Positions 1 through 7,759 of a stretch of 19,574 nt of DNA are shown here, piece after piece. The DNA lies in assembly GCA_030151725.1 (NCBI GenBank), contig JASLDD010000157.1:1-19574 (forward strand), read 5' to 3'. The notes below the pieces were generated by a model, which saw nothing but the letters and a program-made list of their open reading frames with translations, searched no databases and was not told the origin of the DNA. Made by a program: the position numbers and the translations under genes. The first letter of the stretch is position 1, and the number at the start of each line of letters is the position of its first letter. Source of the stretch: Solirubrobacteraceae bacterium (GTDB taxonomy: Bacteria > Actinomycetota > Thermoleophilia > Solirubrobacterales > Solirubrobacteraceae).

Positions 1-2339
1 GTGCCGATCTCGATCTCACCCGGCAGGTAGGCGTAGGCGATCGAGCGCTCCACCGTGTAGCCGTAGCCCCCGCTGGTGATACGGCCGATCACCTCCCCGC
101 TCACACGCACAGGCTCATTCCCCAGCGCAACCGAGCGCGGATCCTCGAGCACGAGGCAGCGCAGGCGCTTCGACGGCTCCCCGCCAAGCGCACCCGAGCC
201 GATGAACTCACCCTCCTTCTTCACACAGAACCCCAGCCCGGCCTCATAGGGAGTCTCGTCGGGCGTGATGTCGGCCGCCCACACCCGATAGCCCTTCTCC
301 AGGCGCAGCGAATCGATGGCCTTGTAGCCGCACGCCATCAGGCCGTGCGCTTGCCCCTCCTCCCATAGCGCCCGCCACAGCCCGGCGCCGTACTCGGTCG
401 GGCAGTAGAGCTCCCATCCCAGCTCGCCCACAAACGTCACCCGCAGCGCCCGCACCGGCACATCCCCGATGGCCAGCTCGCGCATCGACATGTATGGGAA
501 CTGGAGCGGGTCGGATGTGAGTGCCGACAGGATGTCTCGCGCCCGCGGGCCCCACAGCGCAAAGCAGGCCCAGCGAGCCGTCACGTCGGCGCAGCGCACT
601 CTCCCGTCCGTCGGCGCATGGCGGCGGATCCAGCTGAGGTCATGGTTGCCGAAGGCGGTGCCCGTGACGATCGAGAAGAGCTCCTCTTCCACGCGCGTGA
701 CGGTGAAGTCGCACTCGATCCCACCGCGCCTGTTGAGCATCTGCGTGTACGTGATCGCGCCCACCTCGCGCGCCACGCGGTTGTCGCAGAGGACTTCCAG
801 GAACTCAGCGGCGCCCGGGCCTGCAACCTCGAGCTTGGCAAAGGACGACTCGTCGAAGATCCCCGCGCGCTCGCGCGTGGCGAGGTGCTCGGCGCCGATC
901 GCAGGCGACCAGTGCATCCCGGCCCAGCCGCGCGGGCGCAGCGACTCGTCGCCGGCCGCGGCGTTGGGCTCGTACCAGTTCACCCGCTCCCAGCCGGACT
1001 TCTCGCCAAAGGCGGCGCCGTGCTCGGCGTGCCACGGGTAAGCGCTCGATGTCCGAAGCGGCCGTCCCGCCTGGCGCTCGTGGCCGGGGTAGCGGATGTC
1101 GTAGTAGGTCTCATACACCTCCTTGGTGCGCTTCAGCGTGTAGCTGGGCGAGCGGAAGTGCGGCCCGAAGCGGCGGATGTCCATCTCCCACACGTCCATC
1201 GCAGGCTCTCCTCCAACGATCCACTCGGCCATCACCCGCCCCACGCCGCCCGCTCCGGCAAGGCCGTGGGCGCAGAAGCCGGCCGCCACGAACAAGCCGG
1301 CCACCTCGCTCTCGCCGAGGCAGAACTCGTTGTCGGGCGTGAACGCCTCGGGCCCGTTGATCAGGCGCGTGACCGTGATCTCGTCCATGACGGGCACGCG
1401 TCGCCGCGAGTTGACGGCGATCTCCTCGAAGCGCGGCCAGTCCTCTTCGAGCAGCCGCCCGTTGAAGTCCTGCGGGATGGCGTCCACGAGGTGCTCGTCC
1501 AGGGCCCACGGCGCCGAGCTGCGCTCATAACCGCCCATCACGAGGCCGGCGCCCTCCTCGCGGAAGTAGATCAGCAGGTCGGGGTCGCGAAGCGTCGGCA
1601 GATGCTCGCCCGCCACACGCTCGCGAAACGGCTGCGTCACGAGGTACTCGTGCGCAAAGGGCACGATCGGCACCCGCACTCCCGCCAGCCGTCCGATCTC
1701 CGCCGCGAACATCCCTCCGGCGTTGACCACCACCTCGGCCTCGATCGGCCCCCACTCGGTCTGCACGCCGCGCACTCGCGGATGGGCCGGCACGCTTTCG
1801 TCGAGGTCGATACCCGTGACGCGCGTGTGTGTGAACACACGGCAGCCGCCTGCCCGCGCGCCGTCGACGAGCGCCGTCGTCAGCAAAGAGGGATCCAGGT
1901 AGCCGTCGCTGGGCAGGTAGGAGGCGCAGCGCACACCCTCTGTGCTCATCAGCGGGAACAGCTCGCGTGCCTCATCGGCCGAGATCAGCTCCAGCGGCAG
2001 GCCGAACGTCTTAGCCCACGCCACCTGGCGCAGCACCTCCTGCTCGCGCTCCTGAGTGCACGCCAGGCGAATGCCGCCGCACTGCACCCAGCCGCAGTCG
2101 AGCGTCCGGTAGAGCTCCACCGAGTCCATCATCATGCGCGTCAGCGGCACGCTCGAGCGCAGTTGTCCCACCAGGCCGGCCGAGTGAAATGTCGATCCGC
2201 TCGTCAGCTCATTGCGATCGAGCAGCACCACGTCGCGCTCGCCCAGCTGCGCCAGGTGATGAGCGATCGAGGCGCCCCCCACGCCCCCGCCGACGATCAC
2301 GACGCGCGCACGATCCGGGATCTCACGAACTCTGGGCAT
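1..2339 (-). CDS. Sarcosine/dimethylglycine dehydrogenase-like FAD enzyme with GcvT domain (3' end missing)
   Basis: This probably oxidatively demethylates an N-methylated glycine (dimethylglycine or sarcosine) and passes the one-carbon unit to tetrahydrofolate. Translation from ATG 2339 gives about 779 residues before the window edge. The N-terminus has a Rossmann FAD motif GGGVGG (residues 17-22), followed by GSTFHSAGLV, where His52 matches the histidine that binds FAD covalently in DMGDH/SARDH enzymes. The second half, from about residue 420, is a GcvT-like folate-binding region (WSPAIGAEHLATRERAGIFD, then ALWGPRARDIL). Family members are about 810-850 residues, so only the last few tens of residues should be lost off the edge. 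The SD GAGGAGG lies 4 nt before the ATG. The gene starts 9 nt after the kinase-like gene ends, so the two form an operon. The exact N-methyl substrate cannot be decided from sequence. Confidence 0.88.
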   Translation of the reverse strand, partial: MPRVREIPDRARVVIVGGGVGGASIAHHLAQLGERDVVLLDRNELTSGSTFHSAGLVGQLRSSVPLTRMMMDSVELYRTLDCGWVQCGGIRLACTQEREQEVLRQVAWAKTFGLPLELISADEARELFPLMSTEGVRCASYLPSDGYLDPSLLTTALVDGARAGGCRVFTHTRVTGIDLDESVPAHPRVRGVQTEWGPIEAEVVVNAGGMFAAEIGRLAGVRVPIVPFAHEYLVTQPFRERVAGEHLPTLRDPDLLIYFREEGAGLVMGGYERSSAPWALDEHLVDAIPQDFNGRLLEEDWPRFEEIAVNSRRRVPVMDEITVTRLINGPEAFTPDNEFCLGESEVAGLFVAAGFCAHGLAGAGGVGRVMAEWIVGGEPAMDVWEMDIRRFGPHFRSPSYTLKRTKEVYETYYDIRYPGHERQAGRPLRTSSAYPWHAEHGAAFGEKSGWERVNWYEPNAAAGDESLRPRGWAGMHWSPAIGAEHLATRERAGIFDESSFAKLEVAGPGAAEFLEVLCDNRVAREVGAITYTQMLNRRGGIECDFTVTRVEEELFSIVTGTAFGNHDLSWIRRHAPTDGRVRCADVTARWACFALWGPRARDILSALTSDPLQFPYMSMRELAIGDVPVRALRVTFVGELGWELYCPTEYGAGLWRALWEEGQAHGLMACGYKAIDSLRLEKGYRVWAADITPDETPYEAGLGFCVKKEGEFIGSGALGGEPSKRLRCLVLEDPRSVALGNEPVRVSGEVIGRITSGGYGYTVERSIAYAYLPGEIEIG

Positions 2340-2348
2340 GCACCCTCC

Positions 2349-3239
2349 TCATGGGGCCGCCACCGCAAGCCACTCCTCGAAATTGGGACGCTCGACCGCT
2401 GCGCACAGACGCTCGAAGTGCTCCTCCGCGTAGCGGACGAAGTCGAAGTCGAGCTCGGAGACGACGGACTGCACCACACCCCACGCCGCCTCGCGGGCGT
2501 CGGAGAGGACGCGCATCAGCTGCAGCGCCGCCCGCTGCCTGTCATCCGGCGCTCCGCCGTGGTAGGCGTGCAACAGCCGCTCGTCGTCGTCTTCGCTGAA
2601 TTCGTTGTTGACGGACAGGTTGCCGAGATCGAAGCGCGGGTCGCCCATGCCCGCGTACTCCCAATCGACGAGCATCAGCCGGTCCCCCGCTCGGATGACA
2701 TTCCCGCACAGCAGGTCGTTGTGCGACGGCCGCGCAAGATCGCGCGTGAGGACCCCTTCGATGCGCGCGGCGGCGCTCTGCGCTATCGCGTAAGCGGCCG
2801 GGAGCTTCGCCCCGTTACGCACGACGATCTCCCCATAATCGTTCAAAAGATCCCCCACCCGAAAGGCGCACGGCAGGCGCGCGCCGGACTCGTGAAACGC
2901 GCGCAGCAGCTGCGCGATCTCCTGCGCCCCCGCGGCCACCTCTCGCTCTCCGAGGGATGAGCAGGCGATGAATCTGGTCACCAGGCACCCCTCGACAACG
3001 GTGGCGACCGCCGGTGCGATCCTGAGCGCGGCCGCCGCTTCTGTGGCGAGTCGCTCCCCCTGGCGGTCGATGCCGAGCAGGTCGGTGTCCTTGCCGGGAC
3101 GACGCACCACGTAGTCGCTGCCGCCGAGCGTGACCTTGTAGTTGCGGTTGGTGATCCCGCCGTCAAGCGGGACCGGAGCGCCGCTCAGTGGCCCCAGCGA
3201 CGACTCGAGGCCCTGCAGGATGTCGTTCAGCTCGCCCAC
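2349..3239 (-). CDS. Choline/ethanolamine-kinase-like phosphotransferase (APH fold)
   Basis: This 296-residue protein has the protein-kinase-like fold of choline kinases and aminoglycoside phosphotransferases. The catalytic loop HNDLLCGN (173-180) supplies the general-base Asp, and VDWEYAGMGDP (191-201) is the metal-binding DxE-type motif typical of choline kinase/LicA-like enzymes. The N-terminal DGGITNRNYKV (26-36) matches the nucleotide-loop motif of that group. The likely role is ATP-dependent phosphorylation of a small amino alcohol in the cytosol. The start is a GTG; the only SD-like sequence (GGGAG) is close to it, so the start is less certain than the reading frame. It is the first gene of a unit with the sarcosine/dimethylglycine dehydrogenase, which suggests choline, betaine or another methylated amine. 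Substrate assignment is inference. Confidence 0.82.
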   Translation of the reverse strand: MGELNDILQGLESSLGPLSGAPVPLDGGITNRNYKVTLGGSDYVVRRPGKDTDLLGIDRQGERLATEAAAALRIAPAVATVVEGCLVTRFIACSSLGEREVAAGAQEIAQLLRAFHESGARLPCAFRVGDLLNDYGEIVVRNGAKLPAAYAIAQSAAARIEGVLTRDLARPSHNDLLCGNVIRAGDRLMLVDWEYAGMGDPRFDLGNLSVNNEFSEDDDERLLHAYHGGAPDDRQRAALQLMRVLSDAREAAWGVVQSVVSELDFDFVRYAEEHFERLCAAVERPNFEEWLAVAAP

Positions 3240-3260
3240 CGCTCCCAGCCATCCGTTGCG

Positions 3261-3288
3261 CGATAAGGCGCGCAGCCTATACCTTCAA
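3261..3288 (-). promoter_or_regulatory. Possible promoter of the kinase-like/dehydrogenase unit
   Basis: On the minus strand, TTGAAG (3288-3283) is followed after 16 nt by TTATCG (3266-3261), about 20 nt before the GTG start at 3239. The match to sigma-70 consensus is partial. It overlaps the divergent ilvA promoter, so the two units may compete for polymerase in this 52-bp intergenic gap. Confidence 0.3.
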
Positions 3289-3291
3289 GTC
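3280..3291 (+). promoter_or_regulatory. -10 element and likely leaderless start of ilvA
   Basis: TACCTT (3280-3285) fits the TANNNT -10 pattern and ends 6 nt before ATG 3292, so transcription would start at or very near the start codon. No SD-like sequence precedes the ATG. A weak -35 (TTGCGC, 3256-3261) lies 18 nt upstream. The overlapping TATACC at 3278 is an alternative -10. Confidence 0.5.
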
Positions 3292-4533
3292 ATGCCCCGC
3301 GAACACTCTGTGGCCGAGCTGATAGCCGGTGTCGATCCCCAGCGCGCACGCTCGGCGCTGGAGGACGTGGCTGTGCGGACCCCCACGATTTTCAGCGAGG
3401 AGCTGAGCGAGATCGCGGGCGCAAGGGTCGCGCTGAAGGCCGAGTGCCTGCAGCGAACGGGCTCGTTCAAGCTGCGGGGGGCTCTCAACAAGGTGGCCTC
3501 CCTCGGCGACCGCGCCGCCGCGGGCCTCGTGACGGCGAGCGCCGGCAACCATGCCCGCGCTGTCGCGCAGGCGGCCCGCGTGAGGGGAATCGGCTGTGAG
3601 GTGTTCATGCCGCGCGACGCCGCCGTGTCCAAGGTGGCGGCCGTCGAGCGTCTGGGCGCGATCGTTCACCTCGCCGGGAGCTCGGTCGAGGAGGCCGTCG
3701 AGCTGGCGCTCGAGCGGGCCGCCGAGAGTGGGTCGGCGTTTGTTCATCCTTTCGACGATCTCGACGTGATCTCCGGTCAGGGCACCGTCGGCCTCGAGCT
3801 GCTCGAGGACGTGCCGGACCTGGCACGGGTGATCGTCCCGGTGGGAGGCGGCGGTCTCGCCGCCGGCGTCGGCGTCTCTCTGCGCGCGTCCCGTCCCGAT
3901 GTGGAGATCGTCGGTGTCCAGGCTCGCGCCTTCGCCCCGTTCGCGCGGGCGCTCGCCCCAGTCGGAACCGTCGCCGCTCCTGACAGCCCCAGCGGGATCA
4001 CGATCGCCGACGGGATCGCGCTCAAGCGCCCCGGCTCGCTCACGCTGCCGCTCGTGCGCGAGCTGGTGAGCGCCATCCACACAGTCAGCGAGGACGAGAT
4101 CGCCGACGCGATGGTGTTCCTCGCCGACCGTGCCAAGCTCGTTGCCGAGGGCGCGGGAGCTGTTGGGGTCGCGGCTCTGCTGAGCGCACATGTGGCCCCG
4201 GCTGCGTCCGGCACGACCGTGGCGATCGTCTCGGGCGGCAACGTCGACAGCGGCCTGCTCGCCGGTCTGCTGCGCAGGCGCGAAACTGAGGAGGGGCGGC
4301 GCGTGCGGATCTTCACACGCTTGGCCGATCGCCCGGGTGCGCTGGCGGAGCTGCTCGGATTGATCGCTGAGGCTCGCGCCAATCTCGTGAGCCTCGAGCA
4401 CGTGCGCGAGGCGGTCTCACTGGGCGTGCGCGAGACGGGCGTCGAGCTGACGCTCGAGACGCGCGGGCGCCGGCACACCGAGGAGGTCGTGCTCGCCCTG
4501 CGCGGTGGCGGATATCAGGTCTCTGTCGAGTAG
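3292..4533 (+). CDS. ilvA: Threonine ammonia-lyase (threonine dehydratase), PLP-dependent, with ACT domain
   Basis: This enzyme deaminates L-threonine to 2-oxobutanoate and ammonia, the first step toward isoleucine. The 413-residue protein has the fold-type II PLP core: TGSFKLRGA with Schiff-base Lys60, SAGNHARAVA for cofactor and substrate contact, and the phosphate-binding loop GGGGLAAG near residues 185-192. A C-terminal ACT domain (about 335-410, beginning RIFTRLADRPGAL) is likely to bind a regulatory amino acid. The length matches the single-ACT form rather than the longer E. coli IlvA. ATG 3292 was chosen because it precedes the conserved N-terminus and follows a -10 element at leaderless spacing. 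The frame is open further upstream, but that extension overlaps the divergent gene. The gene ends 3 bp from the convergent FGGY kinase. A catabolic or serine-dehydratase role is possible. Confidence 0.92.
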   Translation: MPREHSVAELIAGVDPQRARSALEDVAVRTPTIFSEELSEIAGARVALKAECLQRTGSFKLRGALNKVASLGDRAAAGLVTASAGNHARAVAQAARVRGIGCEVFMPRDAAVSKVAAVERLGAIVHLAGSSVEEAVELALERAAESGSAFVHPFDDLDVISGQGTVGLELLEDVPDLARVIVPVGGGGLAAGVGVSLRASRPDVEIVGVQARAFAPFARALAPVGTVAAPDSPSGITIADGIALKRPGSLTLPLVRELVSAIHTVSEDEIADAMVFLADRAKLVAEGAGAVGVAALLSAHVAPAASGTTVAIVSGGNVDSGLLAGLLRRRETEEGRRVRIFTRLADRPGALAELLGLIAEARANLVSLEHVREAVSLGVRETGVELTLETRGRRHTEEVVLALRGGGYQVSVE

Positions 4534-4536
4534 GCG

Positions 4537-5991
4537 CTAGAGGCGAGCCGCGTCCTGGACGAAGGTACGCCAGCGCTCGCGCATGCCCTCGCGTTGGGGG
4601 CGTGGCTCCACAGTGCGTCCCCGCGGCAGCATCGCGGCTGCTGCCTCGACGCTCTCAAAGACGCCCGCTCCTACGCCCGCGAGCAGCGCCGACCCCAGCA
4701 CCGTGCAGTCGGCCGTGCCCACCGTGATCGGGAGGCCGACGGCGTCGGCCTGGATGCGCAGCAGCGTCTCGTCGTTGCTCAGCCCGCCGTCGACATACAG
4801 GGCGTGCACGGGAGATGAGGCCTCCGCGGCCTCCACGATGTCGGCCACCCGCCACGCGATTCCCTCGAGCGCGGCGCGCGCGACGTGCGCAGCCGTGACG
4901 CCTCCGTGCAGCCCGGCGATCACGCCGTGGGCTCCCGGCTGCCACCACGGTGCACCGAGCCCCGCGAGCGCGGGCAGCACGAGCACGCCGGCGCTGTCCC
5001 CCACAGATCCCGCCATCCTGCTCAGCGCGGGCGCGTCGGCAGCCAGCCCCAACCCACCGGCCAGCCAGTCGAGTAGGGCGCCCGCCGCGAACACGCCGCC
5101 GTCGAGCGCGTGGGAGACCGCGCCAATCTCACCGGTCCGCGTGGGAGCGGCCCAGGCGACCGTCGGCAGCAGACCGTCTGGGACCCGCGCCTCCGGGATG
5201 CGCCCGAGCACGAACACGCCCGTTCCGTAGGTCGCCTTGAGCGCTCCCGGCGAGACGGCCCCCGACCCGGCCAGCGCCGCCTGCTGATCGACGGCCTGGG
5301 AGGCGAGCGGTATGGCAAGCGGCCAGCGCTCGTGGCGCAGCTCGCCGAGTGGGCCGAACGTGGGGCCGATGGGTGGCAGCCACTCGCGACTCACGCCGAA
5401 CGCAGAAAGCAGGTCGTCGTCCCAGTCGGTCCCTCCGAGAGCCAGCAGCTGCGTTCTGGAGGCGCTCGAGAGATCTGAGGCAAAGCGTCCTCCCAGGCGA
5501 TCCACGAGGAAGGCGTCGACGGTGCCCAGGCGCAGCCTGCCCGCCGCGCGCGCCCGTGCCACCTCGTCGTCGTTGGCGAGCAGCCACGCCAGCTTGCCGG
5601 CGGAGAAGTACGGGTCGAGTGGCAGTCCCGAGCGTGCGACGGCGTTGGCGTCGATCTTTGCGAGCAAATCCTCCTGGCGCTTGTCCTGCCAGACGACGAT
5701 AGGGGTGAGCGGGCGACCGCTGAGCGCGTCCCACGCGAGCACGGACTCGCCCTGATGATCGAGCCCGCATGCGCGGATCGGGCGTCCCTGTGCGTGCAGG
5801 AGGACCTCGGCCACTGCATCCACGACGGCCTCGAGCACCAGCTCGGGATCCTGCTCCACCCACCCGGCTCGTGGATGTGTGACGGGGACCGGGCGCCGTG
5901 CGATGGCGAGGCAGTGCAGCTCGGTGTCGAACAGCGCGGCCTTCACGGCGGTGGTCCCCTCGTCTATTCCCAGCAGCAGCTCTGAGCTCAT
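4537..5991 (-). CDS. Glycerol-kinase-like FGGY carbohydrate kinase
   Basis: This is a 484-residue ATP-dependent polyol/sugar kinase of the FGGY family. Features seen: N-terminal phosphate loop GIDEGTTAVKA (8-18), DPYFSAGKLAWLL (126-138), GTVDAFLV, SSASRTQLL, the catalytic Asp in VDQQAAL (Asp235), the ATP-site ATYGTGVF, and C-terminal YVDGGLSND. These resemble GlpK more than xylulokinase. However, where E. coli GlpK has NQRET, this protein reads HQGES: the Arg that contacts glycerol (Arg83) is Gly81, while Glu, Trp and Tyr of the site are kept. The substrate may therefore be another polyol. ATG 5991 overlaps the TGA of the upstream oxidoreductase (ATGA, 4 nt), so translation is probably coupled. 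A 13-codon upstream extension would start inside that gene and is not needed. Confidence 0.86.
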   Translation of the reverse strand: MSSELLLGIDEGTTAVKAALFDTELHCLAIARRPVPVTHPRAGWVEQDPELVLEAVVDAVAEVLLHAQGRPIRACGLDHQGESVLAWDALSGRPLTPIVVWQDKRQEDLLAKIDANAVARSGLPLDPYFSAGKLAWLLANDDEVARARAAGRLRLGTVDAFLVDRLGGRFASDLSSASRTQLLALGGTDWDDDLLSAFGVSREWLPPIGPTFGPLGELRHERWPLAIPLASQAVDQQAALAGSGAVSPGALKATYGTGVFVLGRIPEARVPDGLLPTVAWAAPTRTGEIGAVSHALDGGVFAAGALLDWLAGGLGLAADAPALSRMAGSVGDSAGVLVLPALAGLGAPWWQPGAHGVIAGLHGGVTAAHVARAALEGIAWRVADIVEAAEASSPVHALYVDGGLSNDETLLRIQADAVGLPITVGTADCTVLGSALLAGVGAGVFESVEAAAAMLPRGRTVEPRPQREGMRERWRTFVQDAARL

Positions 5992-7148
5992 CGCTCTTGC
6001 GCGGCGTGATGGGTGGCGGCGCGCTGCCACCAGGGGTCGGCTCTGCTCGCGGTGGTGGTCGCAGGCGTCGGCAGGGGGCGCGGCTCGCCGAGGTCGATTC
6101 CGGCGCTCTCGGCCAGCATCTCGGCGACGTGCTCGCCAATGCCAAGCGACGCGGAGAGGCCCGTCGAGCGGATCGCTCCCACGTGGATAAGGCCAGGGAT
6201 CGTGTGTGAGCTGACGATCGCGTAGTTACTGCCTACCCCGGCCGGGCGCAGGCCGGTGTAGGCGCCCACCCGGATGGCGTTGGCGAGCGGTGGGTACATG
6301 CGCTGCGCCCGTGCCGCGATCAGCTCCTCGGCATCCGCCTCGACCGACCAGTCGTGCTTGTCCTCGCGGTCGCGTGCCGTTGGGCCGGCCACGATCAGTC
6401 CTTCGAGCGTGGGAAAGACCAGCACTCCCTTGCCGAGCTTCGAGGGCACCGGGAGCAGGATCTCCTTAAGCGGATGTCCTGCGGGCGCGTCGAACACGAG
6501 AAACTCGCCCTTGCGGGGATAGATCTCAAACGGCTCATCGTCCGCCAAACGGGCCACCTCGTCGGCGAACAGCCCCGCGCAGTTGACCGCCCCGCGTACC
6601 GACACCTGATCGCCGTCACCGAGGCATATCTCGATGGGGCCGCCCGCGCGCTGTGCGAGGCCGACGACGCGGGCATGGAGTCTGACCTGCGCTCCACCCG
6701 CCTGCGCGGCGCCCGCCAGCGCTTGGACGTAGGCGACGGGATCGGTGACCGACTCGCCAGGCACGCGCAACGAGCCGTCTGGCTCGACCACGACAGGCAC
6801 TCCGTTGACGCCCGCGTTGCGCGCCAGCTCGCGGACGGCGGCCAGCTCCTCATCGCCGGTGGGCGTGAGCCGCGCGCCGCAATGCCACACGCGCACGCCA
6901 AGCTCTCCGATCAGCTCCTCGCGCAGTGCCCCCGAGCGCAGGATCAGGCTCGTCTCGAGCTCCCCCGGCGTGGAATCGAAGCCCGTGTGCAGGATCCCCG
7001 AGTTGGCGCCGCTGGCGCCGAGGCCGAGGCCCGACTCGGCCTCGAGCAGGATCGCCGCCACACCCCGGCGCGTCAGTGCATGCGCGACGGCGCAGCCCAC
7101 GACGCCGCCCCCGATGACGGCGACGTGGGACTCGACGGTGCTCATCAC
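5988..7148 (-). CDS. FAD-dependent oxidoreductase, GlpA/L-2-hydroxyglutarate-oxidase type
   Basis: This 386-residue DAO-superfamily flavoprotein has an N-terminal Rossmann motif IGGGVVG (12-18) and GASGANSGILHTGFD, typical of GlpA-like glycerol-3-phosphate dehydrogenases and LhgO. It also has PRKGEFLVFD and VFPTLEGLIVAGPTARD in the substrate domain, and a late FAD-contact stretch (GLRPAGVGSNYAI). It probably oxidises the phosphorylated product of the downstream FGGY kinase, to which it is coupled by a 4-nt overlap. Glycerol 3-phosphate to dihydroxyacetone phosphate is the simplest guess. No membrane segment or iron-sulfur domain is seen, so it resembles the short single-subunit form. GTG 7148 lies 6 nt from a TAGTCT -10 element and would be leaderless; ATG 7145 is the alternative. 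2-hydroxyacid oxidation is the main other possibility. Confidence 0.83.
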   Translation of the reverse strand: MMSTVESHVAVIGGGVVGCAVAHALTRRGVAAILLEAESGLGLGASGANSGILHTGFDSTPGELETSLILRSGALREELIGELGVRVWHCGARLTPTGDEELAAVRELARNAGVNGVPVVVEPDGSLRVPGESVTDPVAYVQALAGAAQAGGAQVRLHARVVGLAQRAGGPIEICLGDGDQVSVRGAVNCAGLFADEVARLADDEPFEIYPRKGEFLVFDAPAGHPLKEILLPVPSKLGKGVLVFPTLEGLIVAGPTARDREDKHDWSVEADAEELIAARAQRMYPPLANAIRVGAYTGLRPAGVGSNYAIVSSHTIPGLIHVGAIRSTGLSASLGIGEHVAEMLAESAGIDLGEPRPLPTPATTTASRADPWWQRAATHHAAQER

Positions 7149-7183
7149 CGCCTGAGACTAGTCCGCTGAGCGCGCCCTGTTAC
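7149..7183 (-). promoter_or_regulatory. Promoter of the oxidoreductase/FGGY-kinase operon
   Basis: On the minus strand GTAACA (7183-7178) and TAGTCT (7160-7155) are 17 nt apart, and TAGTCT ends 6 nt before GTG 7148. This fits an actinobacterial -35/-10 with a leaderless transcript. It overlaps the stop codon of the upstream lipoprotein gene, so the operon can be expressed apart from that gene. Confidence 0.5.
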
Positions 7184-7704
7184 GGCAGGGACGGTGCGGA
7201 TTCTTTGATCGGTATCCCCGCGGTGGCAGCGGCGCCCTTGATCGATTCGATCCCCGGTAGCGCTGTTTCGATTTCGCTCGGCTTGAACGTGCCGGCTTTC
7301 AGGCGCACAAGCGCGCCTTTGAATCCGGTGCTGAGCACGGCCAGCTGGGGCACGAATTTCATCAGCAGCGGGCTGGCCTGCGCATCGGCGGTCGCGAGTT
7401 TGAGCTCGTGCACCACGAACACCGCGGCTGCGCTCGCCTTGATGACGGCGAGCTTGTGGCGCAGCAGGCTTTTGAACTCCCCGGCCTTGAGCGGCTCGTA
7501 TATGTAGCGGTGAAACGCGCCGAAGGCGAGCCCGACGTGAAGCACGAACTTGGCGGTGGCGAGATGCGTGGGGCTCGTCGACGTCGACGCGGCGGTTGCG
7601 CTCGTCGATGTGGTCGCGGCCGATGTGCCATTCGAGCTGGAGCTCGATCCACATCCGCAGAGCGCGAGGACTCCCAACACCAGCACGACTGACAGCAGAC
7701 GCAT
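7180..7704 (-). CDS. Small Ser/Thr-tethered lipoprotein of unknown function
   Basis: The product has 174 residues. A type II signal peptide (residues 1-17) ends in lipobox LCGC with the lipidated Cys18. It is followed by a Ser/Thr/Ala-rich tether (19-46) and a mostly helical domain (47-174; for example LAFGAFHRYIYEPLKAG, then FKPSEIETALPGIESIKGA) with no recognised catalytic motif. It should be anchored to the outer face of the cytoplasmic membrane. I recall similar unnamed lipoproteins from Thermoleophilia but assign no function. The strong SD GAGGAGG (7717-7711) sits 6 nt from ATG 7704. It reads in the same direction as the oxidoreductase operon, 31 nt upstream of it, but that operon seems to have its own promoter. 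Confidence 0.78.
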   Translation of the reverse strand: MRLLSVVLVLGVLALCGCGSSSSSNGTSAATTSTSATAASTSTSPTHLATAKFVLHVGLAFGAFHRYIYEPLKAGEFKSLLRHKLAVIKASAAAVFVVHELKLATADAQASPLLMKFVPQLAVLSTGFKGALVRLKAGTFKPSEIETALPGIESIKGAAATAGIPIKESAPSLP

Positions 7705-7720
7705 TCACGTCCTCCTCATT

Positions 7721-7735
7721 GTGTACAGGGAACAC
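7721..7735. promoter_or_regulatory. Imperfect inverted repeat in the lipoprotein/aminotransferase divergent gap
   Basis: GTGTAC-AGG-GAACAC is a 6-bp inverted repeat (5 of 6 matching) with a 3-bp centre. It lies immediately upstream of the lipoprotein gene's SD and 25 bp before the proposed aminotransferase GTG. It has the size and position of an operator, but a single short copy is weak evidence. Confidence 0.2.
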
Positions 7736-7759
7736 TCACTGCGTGATCAGGAGACGTTA

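Noticed and set aside
618..2960. 780-codon open frame on the plus strand
   Set aside because: It is antisense to the dehydrogenase and kinase-like genes, whose protein motifs are unmistakable. The frame stays open because of high GC at third positions, and its composition is rich in Arg/His/Ala with no domain.
3277..4401. 374-codon minus-strand frame opposite ilvA
   Set aside because: Shadow of the ilvA coding strand; no recognisable motif, while ilvA has the full PLP and ACT signatures.
7550..7759. 70-codon N-terminal extension of the aminotransferase
   Set aside because: It would be antisense to the lipoprotein gene and SD; an SD-supported GTG at 7760 removes the need for it.
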